64,000 nt of DNA from Streptomyces neyagawaensis (GCF_023516595.1 NZ_JAMGBG010000078.1:80225-144224); one strand, 5' to 3'. Counted from the stretch's first letter, positions 27,101 to 34,843 are shown. Program-made: numbers and translations. Notes: generated by a model not told the origin, from the letters alone.

Positions 27101-27834
27101 ATCTCGTTGCTGAGCGCCTGGCGCAGCCGGACGAGGTCGTCGGCGAGGAGGCGGAGGCGGGCGTCGCGCAGGTCGGCCTGGATGACGGCGGCTCGGCGGG
27201 CGACGGCGGCCTGGCGGCCGAGGGGTTTGAGCTGGCGGCGGAGTTCGTCGGTGAGGTCCTGGACGCGGGCCAGGTTGGCCTGCATGGCGTCCAGCTTCCG
27301 CAGCGCCTTCTCCTTGCGCTTGCGGTGCTTGAGGACGCCGGCGGCCTCCTCGATGAAGGCGCGGCGGCCCATGGGGTCGGCGTGCAGCACCGAGTCGAGC
27401 TGGCCCTGGCCGACGATGACGTGCATCTCGCGGCCGATGCCGGAGTCGGACAGCAGTTCCTGGATATCGAGGAGCCGGCAGGTGTCGCCGTTGATCTGGT
27501 ACTCGCTGCCGCCGTTGCGGAACATGATCCGCGTGATGGTGACCTCGGAGTACTCGATGGGCAGGGCCCCGTCGGAGTTGTCGATGGTCAGGGACACCTC
27601 GGCGCGGCCGAGCGGGGGCCGCCCGGTGGTGCCGGCGAAGATGACGTCCTCCATCTTGCCGCCGCGCAGCGACTTCGCGCCCTGCTCGCCCATGACCCAG
27701 CTGAGCGCGTCCACGACATTGGACTTGCCCGAACCGTTCGGCCCGACGACGCACGTGATGCCCGGCTCGAACCGGAGCGTGGTGGCCGAGGCGAACGACT
27801 TGAACCCGCGGAGGGTCAGGGCCTTGAGGTGCAC
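24181..27834 (-). CDS. smc: Chromosome segregation protein SMC
   Basis: A 1217-residue SMC ATPase of the condensin complex with ScpA/ScpB. The Walker A motif GPNGSGKSNV is at 31-40, the first coiled coil at about 170-510, the hinge at about 510-680, the second coiled coil to about 1030, and the C-terminal head has LSLLSGGERSLTAVA (signature) and FYVMDEVEAALDDTN (Walker B). The hinge contains a low-complexity Ala/Pro/Gly/His insertion (APRGEETGPNGPAAPANQ and onward) of about 50 residues. The GTG at 27834 is taken as start because VHLKALTLRGFKSF is the conserved beginning. Confidence 0.96.
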   Translation of the reverse strand: MHLKALTLRGFKSFASATTLRFEPGITCVVGPNGSGKSNVVDALSWVMGEQGAKSLRGGKMEDVIFAGTTGRPPLGRAEVSLTIDNSDGALPIEYSEVTITRIMFRNGGSEYQINGDTCRLLDIQELLSDSGIGREMHVIVGQGQLDSVLHADPMGRRAFIEEAAGVLKHRKRKEKALRKLDAMQANLARVQDLTDELRRQLKPLGRQAAVARRAAVIQADLRDARLRLLADDLVRLRQALSNEIADEAALKQRKDAAETELKKALQREAVLEDEVRRLTPRLQRAQETWYELSQLAERVRGTISLADARVKSATSAPPEERRGRDPEDMEREAARIREQEAELEAALEAAERALEDTVAHRADLERELALEERRLKDVARSIADRRESLARLGGQVNAARSRAASARAEIDRLAAARDEAQDRAVAAQEEYEALKAEVDGLDADDTELAERHETAKRALADAETALTAAREATTAAERRRAATQARHEALALGLRRKDGTGALLAAKDRLGGLLGPAAELLTVTPGHEVALAAAFGAAADAIAVTSPVAAAEAIRLLRKQDAGRASLLLAGAPEDSAAPRGEETGPNGPAAPANQGPAARAHHRPADHGRPLAAPPSGHFATDLVRGPSDLMPAVRRLLHGIVVVGTLEDAEDLVYARPDLTAVTAEGDLLGAHFAHGGSAGAPSLLEVQASVDEAAAELEELAVRCEELAEAQQAAVEQRRERAALVEELGERRRAAEREKSAVAQQLGRLAGQARGAAGEAERSTAAAARAQEALDRAVEEAEELAERLAVAEEMPVEEEPDTSVRDRLAADGANARQTEMEARLQVRTHEERVKGLAGRADSLDRAARAEREARARAEQRRARLRHEAAVAEALASGARQLLAHVEVSLVRAEQERTAADAAKARREQELARARIEGRDLKAELDKLTDSVHRGEVLGAEKRLRIEQLETKALEELGVEPEGLVGEYGPDQLVPPSPPAEGEALPEDPEHPRNQPRTFHRAEQEKRLRAAERAYQQLGKVNPLALEEFAALEERHKFLSEQLDDLKKTRADLLQVVKEVDERVEQVFTEAYWDTAREFEGVFSRLFPGGEGRLILTDPDNMLTTGVDVEARPPGKKVKRLSLLSGGERSLTAVAMLVSIFKARPSPFYVMDEVEAALDDTNLQRLIRIMQELQEASQLIVITHQKRTMEVADALYGVSMQGDGVSKVISQRLR

Positions 27835-27957
27835 GGCGCTGGACTTTACCTCTCGGCCTTGTCTCACTCCATGAGCGCGCGGTTTCGCCCATGAACACGC
27901 AGGGCACATCAGACGTTAAGAGGGTGGGACAACTTTGAAGCGCGGGGGAAGAAAGAA

Positions 27958-27980
27958 GGGACGCCTCAGGAAGGCGTCCC
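27958..27980 (-). terminator. Terminator of the small coiled-coil gene
   Basis: GGGACGCCT and AGGCGTCCC form a 9-bp stem with a 5-nt loop. On the minus strand it is followed by TTCTTTCTTCC, a T-rich tail, so it fits an intrinsic terminator for the gene at 28058-28261. Confidence 0.8.
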
Positions 27981-28057
27981 TTGCAGATCTGACAACTTAG
28001 CGGTTGATACGGGCGGCCCAACCACTGCTGTCGTAGTGGTGCGATGCGATGCAGTGA

Positions 28058-28261
28058 TCAGGTGAGCGCAGGCTCCGCCTGGTGTGCGTCGATGCTCTCC
28101 ATAAGCGAGTCGTGAGAAGCGGCAGCCGTCAGCGCGTCGTTCTCGGCCTGGATCCGTACGAGCTCGGATTCCAGGTCCTGGACACGCTGCTGGAGCCGTC
28201 GCATCTCGGCGAGGAGTCGCGGGTCGGAGCCGCCGACGTAACCGAGAAGCGCCTTTGCCAT
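28058..28261 (-). CDS. Small coiled-coil protein, conserved hypothetical
   Basis: A 67-residue protein starting MAKALLGYVGGSDPRLLAEM, with GGAGGA 9 nt before the ATG. Residues 14-48 (RLLAEMRRLQQRVQDLESEL and IQAENDAL) form a strong heptad pattern, so it is probably a short dimeric coiled coil. The function is unknown. From memory, this small protein is conserved in streptomycetes between smc and acyP. It has its own terminator and a long upstream gap, so it is likely monocistronic. Upstream in-frame codons to 28366 lack conservation. Confidence 0.75.
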   Translation of the reverse strand: MAKALLGYVGGSDPRLLAEMRRLQQRVQDLESELVRIQAENDALTAAASHDSLMESIDAHQAEPALT

Positions 28262-28661
28262 GATGGATGGTCCTCCACACTGAGTGACCGACCGAAGCGG
28301 TGTGGGTCGTGAGGGAATCGCACCCGTGGTGCTTGGCACTGTTGAGTTTTTGCTGCCGTTCTCCATGCCAAACAGCTAAGGTGCGCGGGGCTTTCAGCGT
28401 CTCACCAAAAAGTTTGACGGTCAACACGATCACGCCCCGTATTGGCGGGCATCCCGGTGGCGCGCGGTCCTGAGCGGGCGGCGCTGCGGCTGTTCCGGGG
28501 CCTCTCCTGGCCGTGAGGGCGAGGGGGATCATCCTTGTCGCGGAGCTTGCCATGACGGCACCTTCTTGGCAACCACCTGCACATTTCTGTTCTGTACATG
28601 CACCTGGCATATGCCGGTGGCTCACCTTGCCCCTCTCGCCCGCCTCGCCTCGCGGCCGGCG
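28262..28661. other. Intergenic region between acyP and the coiled-coil gene
   Basis: No gene is supported in these 400 bp. The text around 28330-28430 is AT-rich relative to the surroundings and includes TTGACC (minus strand, 28424-28419), so it probably holds the promoter of the small coiled-coil gene. A short palindrome GGCATATGCC lies at 28606-28615. Confidence 0.5.
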
Positions 28662-28943
28662 TCAACGGATGGCGAAGCCGTCGTAGCCACCGCGGGGTGT
28701 GTCCCAGATCTCGGTGACGCCGTCCACGCGCCCGGGCGTGTCGTCACTCTGGAGCCACTCCAACAGCCCTTGACACGCTCTCCGGGAGCCCTCGGCGACC
28801 ACCTGCACCCGTCCGTCGGCCAAATTGAGAGCAAAACCACTCAGGCCCCCGATCTCCAGGGCCCTGGCCCGGGTGAACCAGCGGAAACCCACACCTTGTA
28901 CCCGTCCGCGCACCCACGCGACCAGTCGCACATCCTCGCTCAT
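28662..28943 (-). CDS. acyP: Acylphosphatase
   Basis: A 93-residue acylphosphatase that hydrolyses the carboxyl-phosphate bond of acyl phosphates. The two family signatures are intact: GRVQGVGFRWF (catalytic Arg21) and GFALNLADGRVQVVAEG (catalytic Asn40). Length is normal. It is cytosolic and transcribed away from the CAP-domain gene, with about 190 bp between the two starts. Confidence 0.93.
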   Translation of the reverse strand: MSEDVRLVAWVRGRVQGVGFRWFTRARALEIGGLSGFALNLADGRVQVVAEGSRRACQGLLEWLQSDDTPGRVDGVTEIWDTPRGGYDGFAIR

Positions 28944-29071
28944 GAGTGCACGCTAACGGGCCAATGTCTCCTGGGTCTCACCCTCCCCTGGCGCCATGCT
29001 GTACCGTCCCCACCCAATGAATCTCATATGAAACTCACTCCTTCGTGTGGGATTCGTGAAGACGACGATCA

Positions 29072-29098
29072 CAACGTTGACAGCACCCCCCAACGTTG
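29072..29098 (+). promoter_or_regulatory. Twin CAACGTTG palindromes before the CAP-domain gene
   Basis: CAACGTTGAC occurs twice, at 29072-29081 and 29091-29100, a 19-bp period, ending 35 nt before the start codon. Each copy contains the self-complementary CAACGTTG. The first overlaps a TTGACA hexamer (29077-29082) that could be a -35. The arrangement suggests a repressor or activator site, or two overlapping promoters. Confidence 0.45.
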
Positions 29099-29134
29099 AC
29101 GTAGGGACACCGCAAGGACGAGGAAGGCCAGAAC

Positions 29135-30100
29135 ATGGGACGCCACCGACGCTCCGCCGCCGGCCGCGCCGCCAGGGGCCGCGCCACCGGGGTCACGAAC
29201 ACGGGCTTCGCCGCCGAGGAGCCGCACTACGGGCCCGAGAACCTGTACGGGTTCGCCGAGTTCCTCGAGGCCGACGCCCAGGCCGCGTCGCGCGGAGGCG
29301 GTTCGCGTCGTCGTAAGAAGAAGGCCGTGACGCCCGTGAAGACGGGTCTGCTCGGCGTCTCCGCGGCCGTCGCGATAGGCACCGCCGCGGTGGCGACCGG
29401 GGTCCTGCCGGGCGGCGACAAGTACACCGTCAGCGGTGGCAGCAGCCCCGACGCCGTGGTGCCCGCCGGGTCGCCCACGGGCGCGCCCGCCCAGCAGGGC
29501 GGCACGGACGGAGCCGCGCAGCAGCGCGAGGACCAGTCCACGAGCCGCGACGCCGAGCGCGAGGCCTCCCCGTCGGGGACGCCGGCCCCGTCGAAGACGC
29601 CGTCCGAGAAGCCCGAGAAGAAGCCGGAGAAGGACTCGGGCTCCAAGAAGACCAAGGAGCCGTCCGCCAAGCCCCCGAAGCAGAAGGAGGAGAAGACCAC
29701 TCCTCCGGGGCAGATCTCCGCGGCGACCCAGGCCGAGGCGGCCGTCCTCCAACTGGTGAACGAGGAGCGGGCGAAGGCAGGCTGTGACCCGGTCGCGGCG
29801 GACAGCGCGCTGGCGAAGCTGGCCGAGGTGTTCAGCGAGGACATGGCCCTGCGCAGCTTCTTCGACCACACCGACCCCGACGGCAAGGACCCCTGGGACC
29901 GTGCCGCCGCCCTCGGGATCACCGGCCTCGGCGGCGAGAACATAGCCCGCGGCCAGGCCACCGCCGAGGCGGTCATGGAGGCCTGGATGAACAGCCCCGG
30001 CCACCGCGCGAACATACTGAACTGCGACTTCAAGACGCTGGGCGTGGGTGTGCACCTGGGCGACGGCGGCCCGTGGTGGACCCAGGATTTCGGTTACTGA
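29135..30100 (+). CDS. CAP/SCP-domain protein with N-terminal membrane anchor
   Basis: A 321-residue protein. Residues 1-64 are cytoplasmic-looking and end in SRRRKKK. A membrane segment spans about 70-91 (GLLGVSAAVAIGTAAVATGV). A long Ser/Lys/Pro/Glu linker covers about 100-200, and a CAP domain covers 205-321 with AVLQLVNEERAKAGC, FFDHTDPDGKDPW, GENIA, AVMEAWMNSPGHRANILN and a WWTQDFGY end. The linker is unusually Lys/Glu-rich. CAP-domain proteins are extracellular, often found at cell walls or spores, and their activity is debated. The ATG at 29135 has AGGAAGG upstream. Confidence 0.88.
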   Translation: MGRHRRSAAGRAARGRATGVTNTGFAAEEPHYGPENLYGFAEFLEADAQAASRGGGSRRRKKKAVTPVKTGLLGVSAAVAIGTAAVATGVLPGGDKYTVSGGSSPDAVVPAGSPTGAPAQQGGTDGAAQQREDQSTSRDAEREASPSGTPAPSKTPSEKPEKKPEKDSGSKKTKEPSAKPPKQKEEKTTPPGQISAATQAEAAVLQLVNEERAKAGCDPVAADSALAKLAEVFSEDMALRSFFDHTDPDGKDPWDRAAALGITGLGGENIARGQATAEAVMEAWMNSPGHRANILNCDFKTLGVGVHLGDGGPWWTQDFGY

Positions 30101-30154
30101 ACCAACCCTGCGAGCGCCTTCCGGGCCCCGCCTCACGCCTCCACAGGTCGAGCA

Positions 30155-30194
30155 AGCGCTAACCATGAGTTAGTGCAACCTTATGGTTAGCGCT
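30155..30194 (+). promoter_or_regulatory. Perfect 12-bp inverted repeat, likely HxlR operator
   Basis: AGCGCTAACCAT at 30155-30166 and ATGGTTAGCGCT at 30183-30194 are exact reverse complements with a 16-nt spacer, directly upstream of the HxlR gene. HxlR proteins bind such separated inverted repeats as dimers, so autoregulation is likely. Confidence 0.7.
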
Positions 30195-30215
30195 GCTTCG
30201 GAGTATTCTCGGGGT

Positions 30216-30656
30216 ATGGAATCAGCCGCGCAGACCGCCGTGACACCCGCGCAGGCCTGCGCGGACGCGGACGACCGGGACTTCGACGACCTGGCTTTCG
30301 ACGTCTTCGCCAGGAACTGTCCCTCCCGGGGCACCCTGGAGCACGTCACCGGCCGCTGGGGTGCGCTCACGCTGGGCGCGCTGCACGAGGGGTCGCTGCG
30401 CTTCAACGAGCTGCGGCGGCGCGTCGACGGCGTCAGCGAGAAGATGCTCTCCCAGACCCTGCACGCGCTGGAGCGCGACGGGCTGGTCCACCGTGAGGCC
30501 CAGCCCACGAACCCGCCGCGTGTCGACTACACCCTCACTCCGCTCGGCCACGAGGTCTCCGAGCGGCTGCTCTCCCTCATCGTCTGCGTGGAGGAGCGCA
30601 TGGAGGACGTGCTGCGGGCGCGGGCGCGCTACGACGAGGCCCGCGGAGCCCGCTGA
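30216..30656 (+). CDS. HxlR-family transcriptional regulator
   Basis: A 146-residue winged-helix protein. The core shows CPSRGTLEHVTGRWGALTLGAL, RFNELRRRVDGVSEKMLSQTLHALERDGLV and YTLTPLGHEVSERL, the HxlR signature. A single Cys near the N-terminus of the DNA-binding domain (in FARNCPSRG) is at the place where several HxlR members sense oxidants or aldehydes, so redox control is possible but not shown. An earlier in-frame ATG at 30183 lies inside the operator repeat and is disfavoured. The 3' end overlaps mutM (convergent) by 28 nt. No target gene is adjacent except itself. Confidence 0.88.
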   Translation: MESAAQTAVTPAQACADADDRDFDDLAFDVFARNCPSRGTLEHVTGRWGALTLGALHEGSLRFNELRRRVDGVSEKMLSQTLHALERDGLVHREAQPTNPPRVDYTLTPLGHEVSERLLSLIVCVEERMEDVLRARARYDEARGAR

Positions 30657-31489
30657 CACGTCGGGCAGAAGTAGCTGGAGCGGTTCATCCAGGGCCGCCG
30701 CCGCATCGGTGTGGCACAGCGGCGGCAGGGCAGCCCCTCGCGCCCGTACGCGTCCAGTGAGCGGTCGAAGTACCCCGACTCGCCATTGACGTTGACGTAG
30801 AGGCTGTCGAAGCTCGTGCCGCCCACCGAGAGGGCCGCGTTCATCACGTCCCGTACGTGGCCGAGGAGTTCGGTGGTGCGGGGGCGGGTGAAACCGGCGG
30901 TCGGGCGTTCGTAGTGGATCCGCGCGCGCCACAGCGCCTCGTCGGCGTAGATGTTGCCGACCCCGCTGATCAACGACTGGTCGAGCAGGGCCCGTTTGAT
31001 GGTGGTGCGCCTGCGGCGCAGCGCCTGGTGGAACGCCTCCGCGTCGAACAGCGGGTCCAGGGGGTCGCGGGCGATGTGCGCGATGACGTCCGGCAGACCG
31101 TCGGGGGTGGTGTCGTGCAACGACAGGCCGCCGAAGGTGCGTTGGTCGACGAAGCGGAGTTCGGTCCCCAGGTCGTCCGCGAAGCGGACCCGGATCCTCA
31201 GGTGCTTCTCGTCGGCCGCGTCGTGCGGCTGTACGAGCAGTTGGCCGCTCATGCCGAGGTGGGCGAGGACGGCGGTCCCGGTGTCCGCCACGGGCAGCCA
31301 CAGATACTTGCCGCGCCGGCTCGGCTCACCAATGCGGTGCCCTTTGAGCCGGTGCGCGAAGTCTTCCGGGCCGGCCAGATGCCGCCGGATCGCCCGCGGG
31401 TGCAGCACCTCGACGTCGGCGACGGTGCGCTGGGCGACCCACCGCTGCAGTCCCCGCCGGACGACCTCGACCTCGGGCAGTTCTGGCAC
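30629..31489 (-). CDS. mutM: Formamidopyrimidine-DNA glycosylase MutM (Fpg)
   Basis: A 286-residue base-excision-repair enzyme that removes 8-oxoguanine and cuts the abasic site. The N-terminus PELPEVEVVRRGL supplies catalytic Pro and Glu; Lys of RRGKYLWL follows; SLISGVGNIYADEALW is the H2TH region; and the C-terminal zinc finger has CRRC and CPTC. The GTG at 31489 with GGAGGA just upstream sets the start. It lies downstream of rnc, with a repeat element between them. Confidence 0.95.
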   Translation of the reverse strand: MPELPEVEVVRRGLQRWVAQRTVADVEVLHPRAIRRHLAGPEDFAHRLKGHRIGEPSRRGKYLWLPVADTGTAVLAHLGMSGQLLVQPHDAADEKHLRIRVRFADDLGTELRFVDQRTFGGLSLHDTTPDGLPDVIAHIARDPLDPLFDAEAFHQALRRRRTTIKRALLDQSLISGVGNIYADEALWRARIHYERPTAGFTRPRTTELLGHVRDVMNAALSVGGTSFDSLYVNVNGESGYFDRSLDAYGREGLPCRRCATPMRRRPWMNRSSYFCPTCQRAPRASS

Positions 31490-31540
31490 GGGGTCCTCCG
31501 GAGGGTGAGCCGAGAGAGGGTGGGTTGTTGTCGTGGAGTG

Positions 31541-31640
31541 GCTGCGGGTGCGTTGTGGTCGCTCGCGCAGTTCGCCGCGCCCCTGAAAACCATGGGGCAC
31601 CCGACGCTTTCAGGGACGCGGGGAACTGTGCGACCAGCCG
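31541..31640. repeat. Interspersed Streptomyces-type inverted repeat element
   Basis: A conserved lead-in (GCGGGTGCGTTGTGGT) precedes a left arm at 31563-31588 (TCGCGCAGTTCGCCGCGCCC...) that is nearly complementary to a right arm at 31608-31633 (...GCGGGGAACTGTGCGA). The same lead-in and left arm recur at 43501-43550. From memory such elements are abundant between Streptomyces genes. Here it lies between rnc and mutM. Confidence 0.7.
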
Positions 31641-31735
31641 AAAGACGGGTCGCGCCCGACGACGTACGGAAGCCGCCCCCTCACCCCCAGCGGGGGTACG
31701 GGGGCGGCAGCCCCCGAAGAGGGGGCACCGAACAG

Positions 31736-32578
31736 TCAGGCCGACGCGGCGTCCGAGGGCGCGCCCTCGGTCTCGGCGGCCCGCGCGGCGGCCTCCGCGG
31801 CCTCCGCGGCCTGCGTCGCCTCCGCCGCCGCCTTCGCCCGCTCGTCCGCCGCGGCGCGGATCGCACGCCAGGCGGACTCGGCCGCCTGTTGCTCCGCTTC
31901 CTTCTTGCTGCGGCCGGTGCCGGTGCCGTACGAGACGCCTCCGACGCGGGCGGCAGCGGTGAAGGTCTTCTCGTGGTCGGGGCCGGTCTCCGTGACCAGG
32001 TACTCGGGTACACCGAGCCCCTCGGTCGCGGTGAGCTCCTGGAGACTGGTCTTCCAGTCCAGGCCGGCACCGAGATTCGAGGACTTCTCGATCAGCGGGT
32101 CGAACAGGCGGTGCACCAGCTCCGCCGCCGAGTCCAGTCCCTGGTCGAGATAGACCGCACCGATCACCGCTTCGAGGGTGTCGGCGAGGATGGACGCCTT
32201 GTCCCGGCCGCCTGTGCCCTCTTCACCGCGGCCGAGCCGGATGAAGGAGCCGAGGTCGAGCCCACGGCCCACCTCCGCCAGCGCACGAGAGTTGACCACC
32301 GCGGCCCGCAACTTGGCCAGCTGGCCTTCGGGCAGGTCGGGGTGGGTGCGGTACAGCGTGTCCGTGACCACGAGGCCGAGGACGGAGTCACCGAGGAACT
32401 CCAGCCGCTCGTTGGTGGGCAGACCGCCGTTCTCGTACGCGTACGAACGGTGGGTGAGTGCGCGCACCAGAAGGGCGGACTCGAGCTTGTAGCCGAGCCG
32501 CCCTTCCAGAAGCGTGTGGGACGAGGCTGTGGTGTCCGCCTTTTTCTTGGCGTTGGTGTCCGCCTTGGCGTCAGACAT
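31736..32578 (-). CDS. rnc: Ribonuclease III
   Basis: A 280-residue double-strand-specific RNase. The catalytic signature NERLEFLGDSVLGL and DTLEAVIGAVYLDQG are present, and the dsRNA-binding domain spans DWKTSLQELTATEGLG to GRSKKEAEQQAAESAW. The last about 45 residues are an Ala/Glu-rich low-complexity tail common in Streptomyces. In S. coelicolor this gene is absB, a global regulator of antibiotic synthesis. It starts 19 nt after rpmF and belongs to the DUF177-rpmF-rnc operon. Confidence 0.95.
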   Translation of the reverse strand: MSDAKADTNAKKKADTTASSHTLLEGRLGYKLESALLVRALTHRSYAYENGGLPTNERLEFLGDSVLGLVVTDTLYRTHPDLPEGQLAKLRAAVVNSRALAEVGRGLDLGSFIRLGRGEEGTGGRDKASILADTLEAVIGAVYLDQGLDSAAELVHRLFDPLIEKSSNLGAGLDWKTSLQELTATEGLGVPEYLVTETGPDHEKTFTAAARVGGVSYGTGTGRSKKEAEQQAAESAWRAIRAAADERAKAAAEATQAAEAAEAAARAAETEGAPSDAASA

Positions 32579-32597
32579 GGAGCCTCTCACCAGCCGC

Positions 32598-32771
32598 TCA
32601 GACCTCGAGGACCTGGCGCTTGTTGTAGGTGCCGCAAGACGGGCACGCGATGTGCTGCTGCTTGGGCTCGTGGCAGCGCTCGCACGCAACCAGGGTGGGG
32701 ACCGCAGCCTTCCACTGCGACCGGCGGTGGCGCGTGTTGCTGCGCGACATCTTCCGCTTCGGAACAGCCAC
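32598..32771 (-). CDS. rpmF: 50S ribosomal protein L32 (bL32)
   Basis: A 57-residue L32 starting (GTG) AVPKRKMSRSNTRHRRSQWK. Cys30, Cys33, Cys43 and Cys46 (CERC and CPSC) form an intact zinc knuckle, so this is the zinc-binding C+ form. It starts 2 nt after the DUF177 stop, the usual gene pair. The other in-frame starts above it belong to the overlapping frame of DUF177 and are not used. Confidence 0.95.
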   Translation of the reverse strand: MAVPKRKMSRSNTRHRRSQWKAAVPTLVACERCHEPKQQHIACPSCGTYNKRQVLEV

Positions 32772-32773
32772 GG

Positions 32774-33418
32774 CTACTTCTCCTGCTTCTCGTCGACGCC
32801 AGGTTCGGCGCCGCTCATCTCGTCCTTCTCGCCATCTTCGAGTGAACCGGCGAGTCCCTGCAGTGCCGCCCAACGGATGTCGACGGCGTCATGGTGGTGG
32901 TCCGGGTCGTCCGCGAGCCGCGCTCCACATTCGGAGCACAGGCCGGGGCAGTCGTCCTGGCACACCGGCTGCATCGGCAGTGCGAGCACCACCGCGTCCC
33001 GCAGCACGGGCTCGAGGTCGAACAGGCCGTCCTCGAGGAAGAGCCTGTCCTCGTCGTCCTCGGCGTCGGTGTCGGGCTCCGCGATCACGCGGCCCCGCTC
33101 GTCGGCGTCGGGGTACGAGAACATCTCCTGGAAGTCCGCTTCGAGCTCCAGCTCCAGCGGCTCCAGACACCTTACGCACTCCCCCTGGGCCTTGGCACGG
33201 GCGGTGCCTGTGACGAGCACCCCTTCCATGACCGACTCCAGGCGGAGTTCGAGTTCCACCGGGGCGCCTTCCGGCACTCCGATGACGCTCTTGATCCCCA
33301 GATCCTTGGGAGCGTCGACCGAACGCGTCAGGCGCTGCATCGCACCCGGCCGCCGGCCCAGCTCGTGCGTGTCGAACACGAGGGGGTTGCGGTGGTCGAG
33401 ACGGGCGTTCAGAGCCAT
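32774..33418 (-). CDS. DUF177 (YceD-like) protein, probable 23S rRNA accumulation factor
   Basis: A 214-residue protein starting MALNARLDHRNPLVFDTHEL. The mid-region has the family motif GECVRCLEPLELELEADFQEMF, and the C-terminal half has CQDDCPGLCSECGARL, giving a probable zinc site. YceD/DUF177 proteins pair with rpmF and are linked to 23S rRNA synthesis or processing in plants and bacteria. The start at 33418 is the conserved one. Confidence 0.9.
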   Translation of the reverse strand: MALNARLDHRNPLVFDTHELGRRPGAMQRLTRSVDAPKDLGIKSVIGVPEGAPVELELRLESVMEGVLVTGTARAKAQGECVRCLEPLELELEADFQEMFSYPDADERGRVIAEPDTDAEDDEDRLFLEDGLFDLEPVLRDAVVLALPMQPVCQDDCPGLCSECGARLADDPDHHHDAVDIRWAALQGLAGSLEDGEKDEMSGAEPGVDEKQEK

Positions 33419-33567
33419 GTCAACTTTCGATCTTCGAATCCGGGGGAGGGCGCGGCCCCGGTGTTCCGGGCAGCGCACGATCGCGGGCGTCTTCTGCGGA
33501 CAGCATGAACGCACGCGCGACCGAACAGCCAGGATACTGGACCTTTCGCTATCGGCCCAATCCGCTG

Positions 33568-34680
33568 TCAGCGGCCCTGCTCGTAGCGCCGCAACTGCTC
33601 CGCGGTGATCATCGTGGTGTCGAAGAGACTCGTCTCGTCGAGCGCGTTCGCCGGGGGCTGCGCGTACCCCTGGTGACCCTGCTGGTCCTGGTGCTGCTGA
33701 TCCAGCTGCTGCTGGTCCAGGTGCTGCTGGTCCAGGTGCTGCTGGTTCGGGTCGTACGAGGGCTGCTGCGGGTAGCCCACGGCGTACGGGTCGGCCTGCT
33801 GGTACCCGTAGGGGTCCGCCGCCTGCTGGGGCTGGGCGTACTGCTGCTGGTAGCCGCCGTACTGGTCCTGGTGGTAGGCCGTCGCCCCGTAGGCGTCCTG
33901 CTGCGGGGCGTAGGGCGACTGCTCCGGGACCTCACGGGACCGGTCGGCCGGGTTCTGGGAGAAGGCGGCCAGCTCGGCCAGGTAGTCGGCGTCGCTGGTG
34001 GGCCTCGGGGAGGTGCCGTCGTCGTTCAGGGCGAGGGCGCCGAGGTCGTCGGTGGCGATCCGGCCGTGGAGCTTCTGGCGGCCGCGGCCGACGGCCTCCA
34101 GGGTCTTGGCGAGGACGGCCTCGAAGGCGCCGAGCTTGGCGTCCACGTAGGCGTCCGCGTCGCGGCGGAGGGTCTCGGGGTCGTGGCTGCGCTCGGGGGC
34201 GTCCTCGTCCTCGTAGCCCTGCTCGTCCAGGCCGGGGCCGGTGCCGAGGAGCTTCTCGCGGCCGCGGCCGACCGAGCCGAGGGTCTTGGTGAGGACGACC
34301 TCGAAGTTGGCGAGCTTGGAGTCGACGTAGTCGTCGGCCTCGGCGCGGATGTCCTCGGCCTCCTGGCGGGCCTCGGTGAGGATGCGGTCGGCCTCGTTCT
34401 GGGAGCGGCGGGCGACCTCGGTGTCGGAGATCAGGGAGCCGCGCTCGGCGTGGGCCGACTCGATGATCCGCTCGGCCTCCTGGCGGGCCCGCTCGACCAT
34501 GTGGTCGCGGTCCCCGATCAACTCCTGGGCCTGGGCGAGGGAGTCGGGCAGGGCCGCGCGCAGCTCATCGAGCAGCGAGAGCAGTTCGGCGCGGTTGACC
34601 ACGCATGAGGCCGACATGGGCATGGATCGGGCGCCGGAGACCACCGAGACGATCTCGTCGAGCTTCTTCTGCACGTCCAC
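33568..34680 (-). CDS. SepIVA-like coiled-coil cell-division protein with Gln-rich tail
   Basis: About 370 residues. An N-terminal region VQKKLDEIVSVVSGARSMPMS leads into a long coiled coil (about 30-200: RARQEAERIIESAHAERG, NEADRILTEARQEAEDIR). Two similar segments, KLANFEVVLTKTLGSVGRGR and KLGAFEAVLAKTLEAVGRGR, are an internal duplication. From about 260 the sequence is low-complexity and Tyr/Gln/Pro-rich, ending in a run built on QQHLDQQ. The position between coaD and the DUF177-rpmF-rnc group matches mycobacterial SepIVA. The start is uncertain; GTG codons at 34680, 34692 and 34785 are possible. Confidence 0.78.
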   Translation of the reverse strand: MDVQKKLDEIVSVVSGARSMPMSASCVVNRAELLSLLDELRAALPDSLAQAQELIGDRDHMVERARQEAERIIESAHAERGSLISDTEVARRSQNEADRILTEARQEAEDIRAEADDYVDSKLANFEVVLTKTLGSVGRGREKLLGTGPGLDEQGYEDEDAPERSHDPETLRRDADAYVDAKLGAFEAVLAKTLEAVGRGRQKLHGRIATDDLGALALNDDGTSPRPTSDADYLAELAAFSQNPADRSREVPEQSPYAPQQDAYGATAYHQDQYGGYQQQYAQPQQAADPYGYQQADPYAVGYPQQPSYDPNQQHLDQQHLDQQQLDQQHQDQQGHQGYAQPPANALDETSLFDTTMITAEQLRRYEQGR

Positions 34681-34843
34681 CGTGTGGTCCACCGTGTGCT
34701 CGCCACTCTCTACAGCTGTGTTGGAGACGGTCGGATCGACTGTACGGCCAGTGGAGGACCACCGGACACCGGGTGGCGCGGACACCGGGTGGCGCGACCG
34801 GTCCCGCGCGGGCCCCGCGACAGGGCCCCCGCGGCAAGGCGCC

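Noticed and set aside
25027..27894. Very long open frame on the plus strand opposite smc
   Set aside because: High GC with third-position bias keeps antisense frames open; the protein is Gly/Arg/Leu-biased and the minus strand carries an unmistakable SMC.
30183..30215. Earlier ATG for the HxlR gene
   Set aside because: It lies inside the right arm of the perfect inverted repeat that is better explained as operator.
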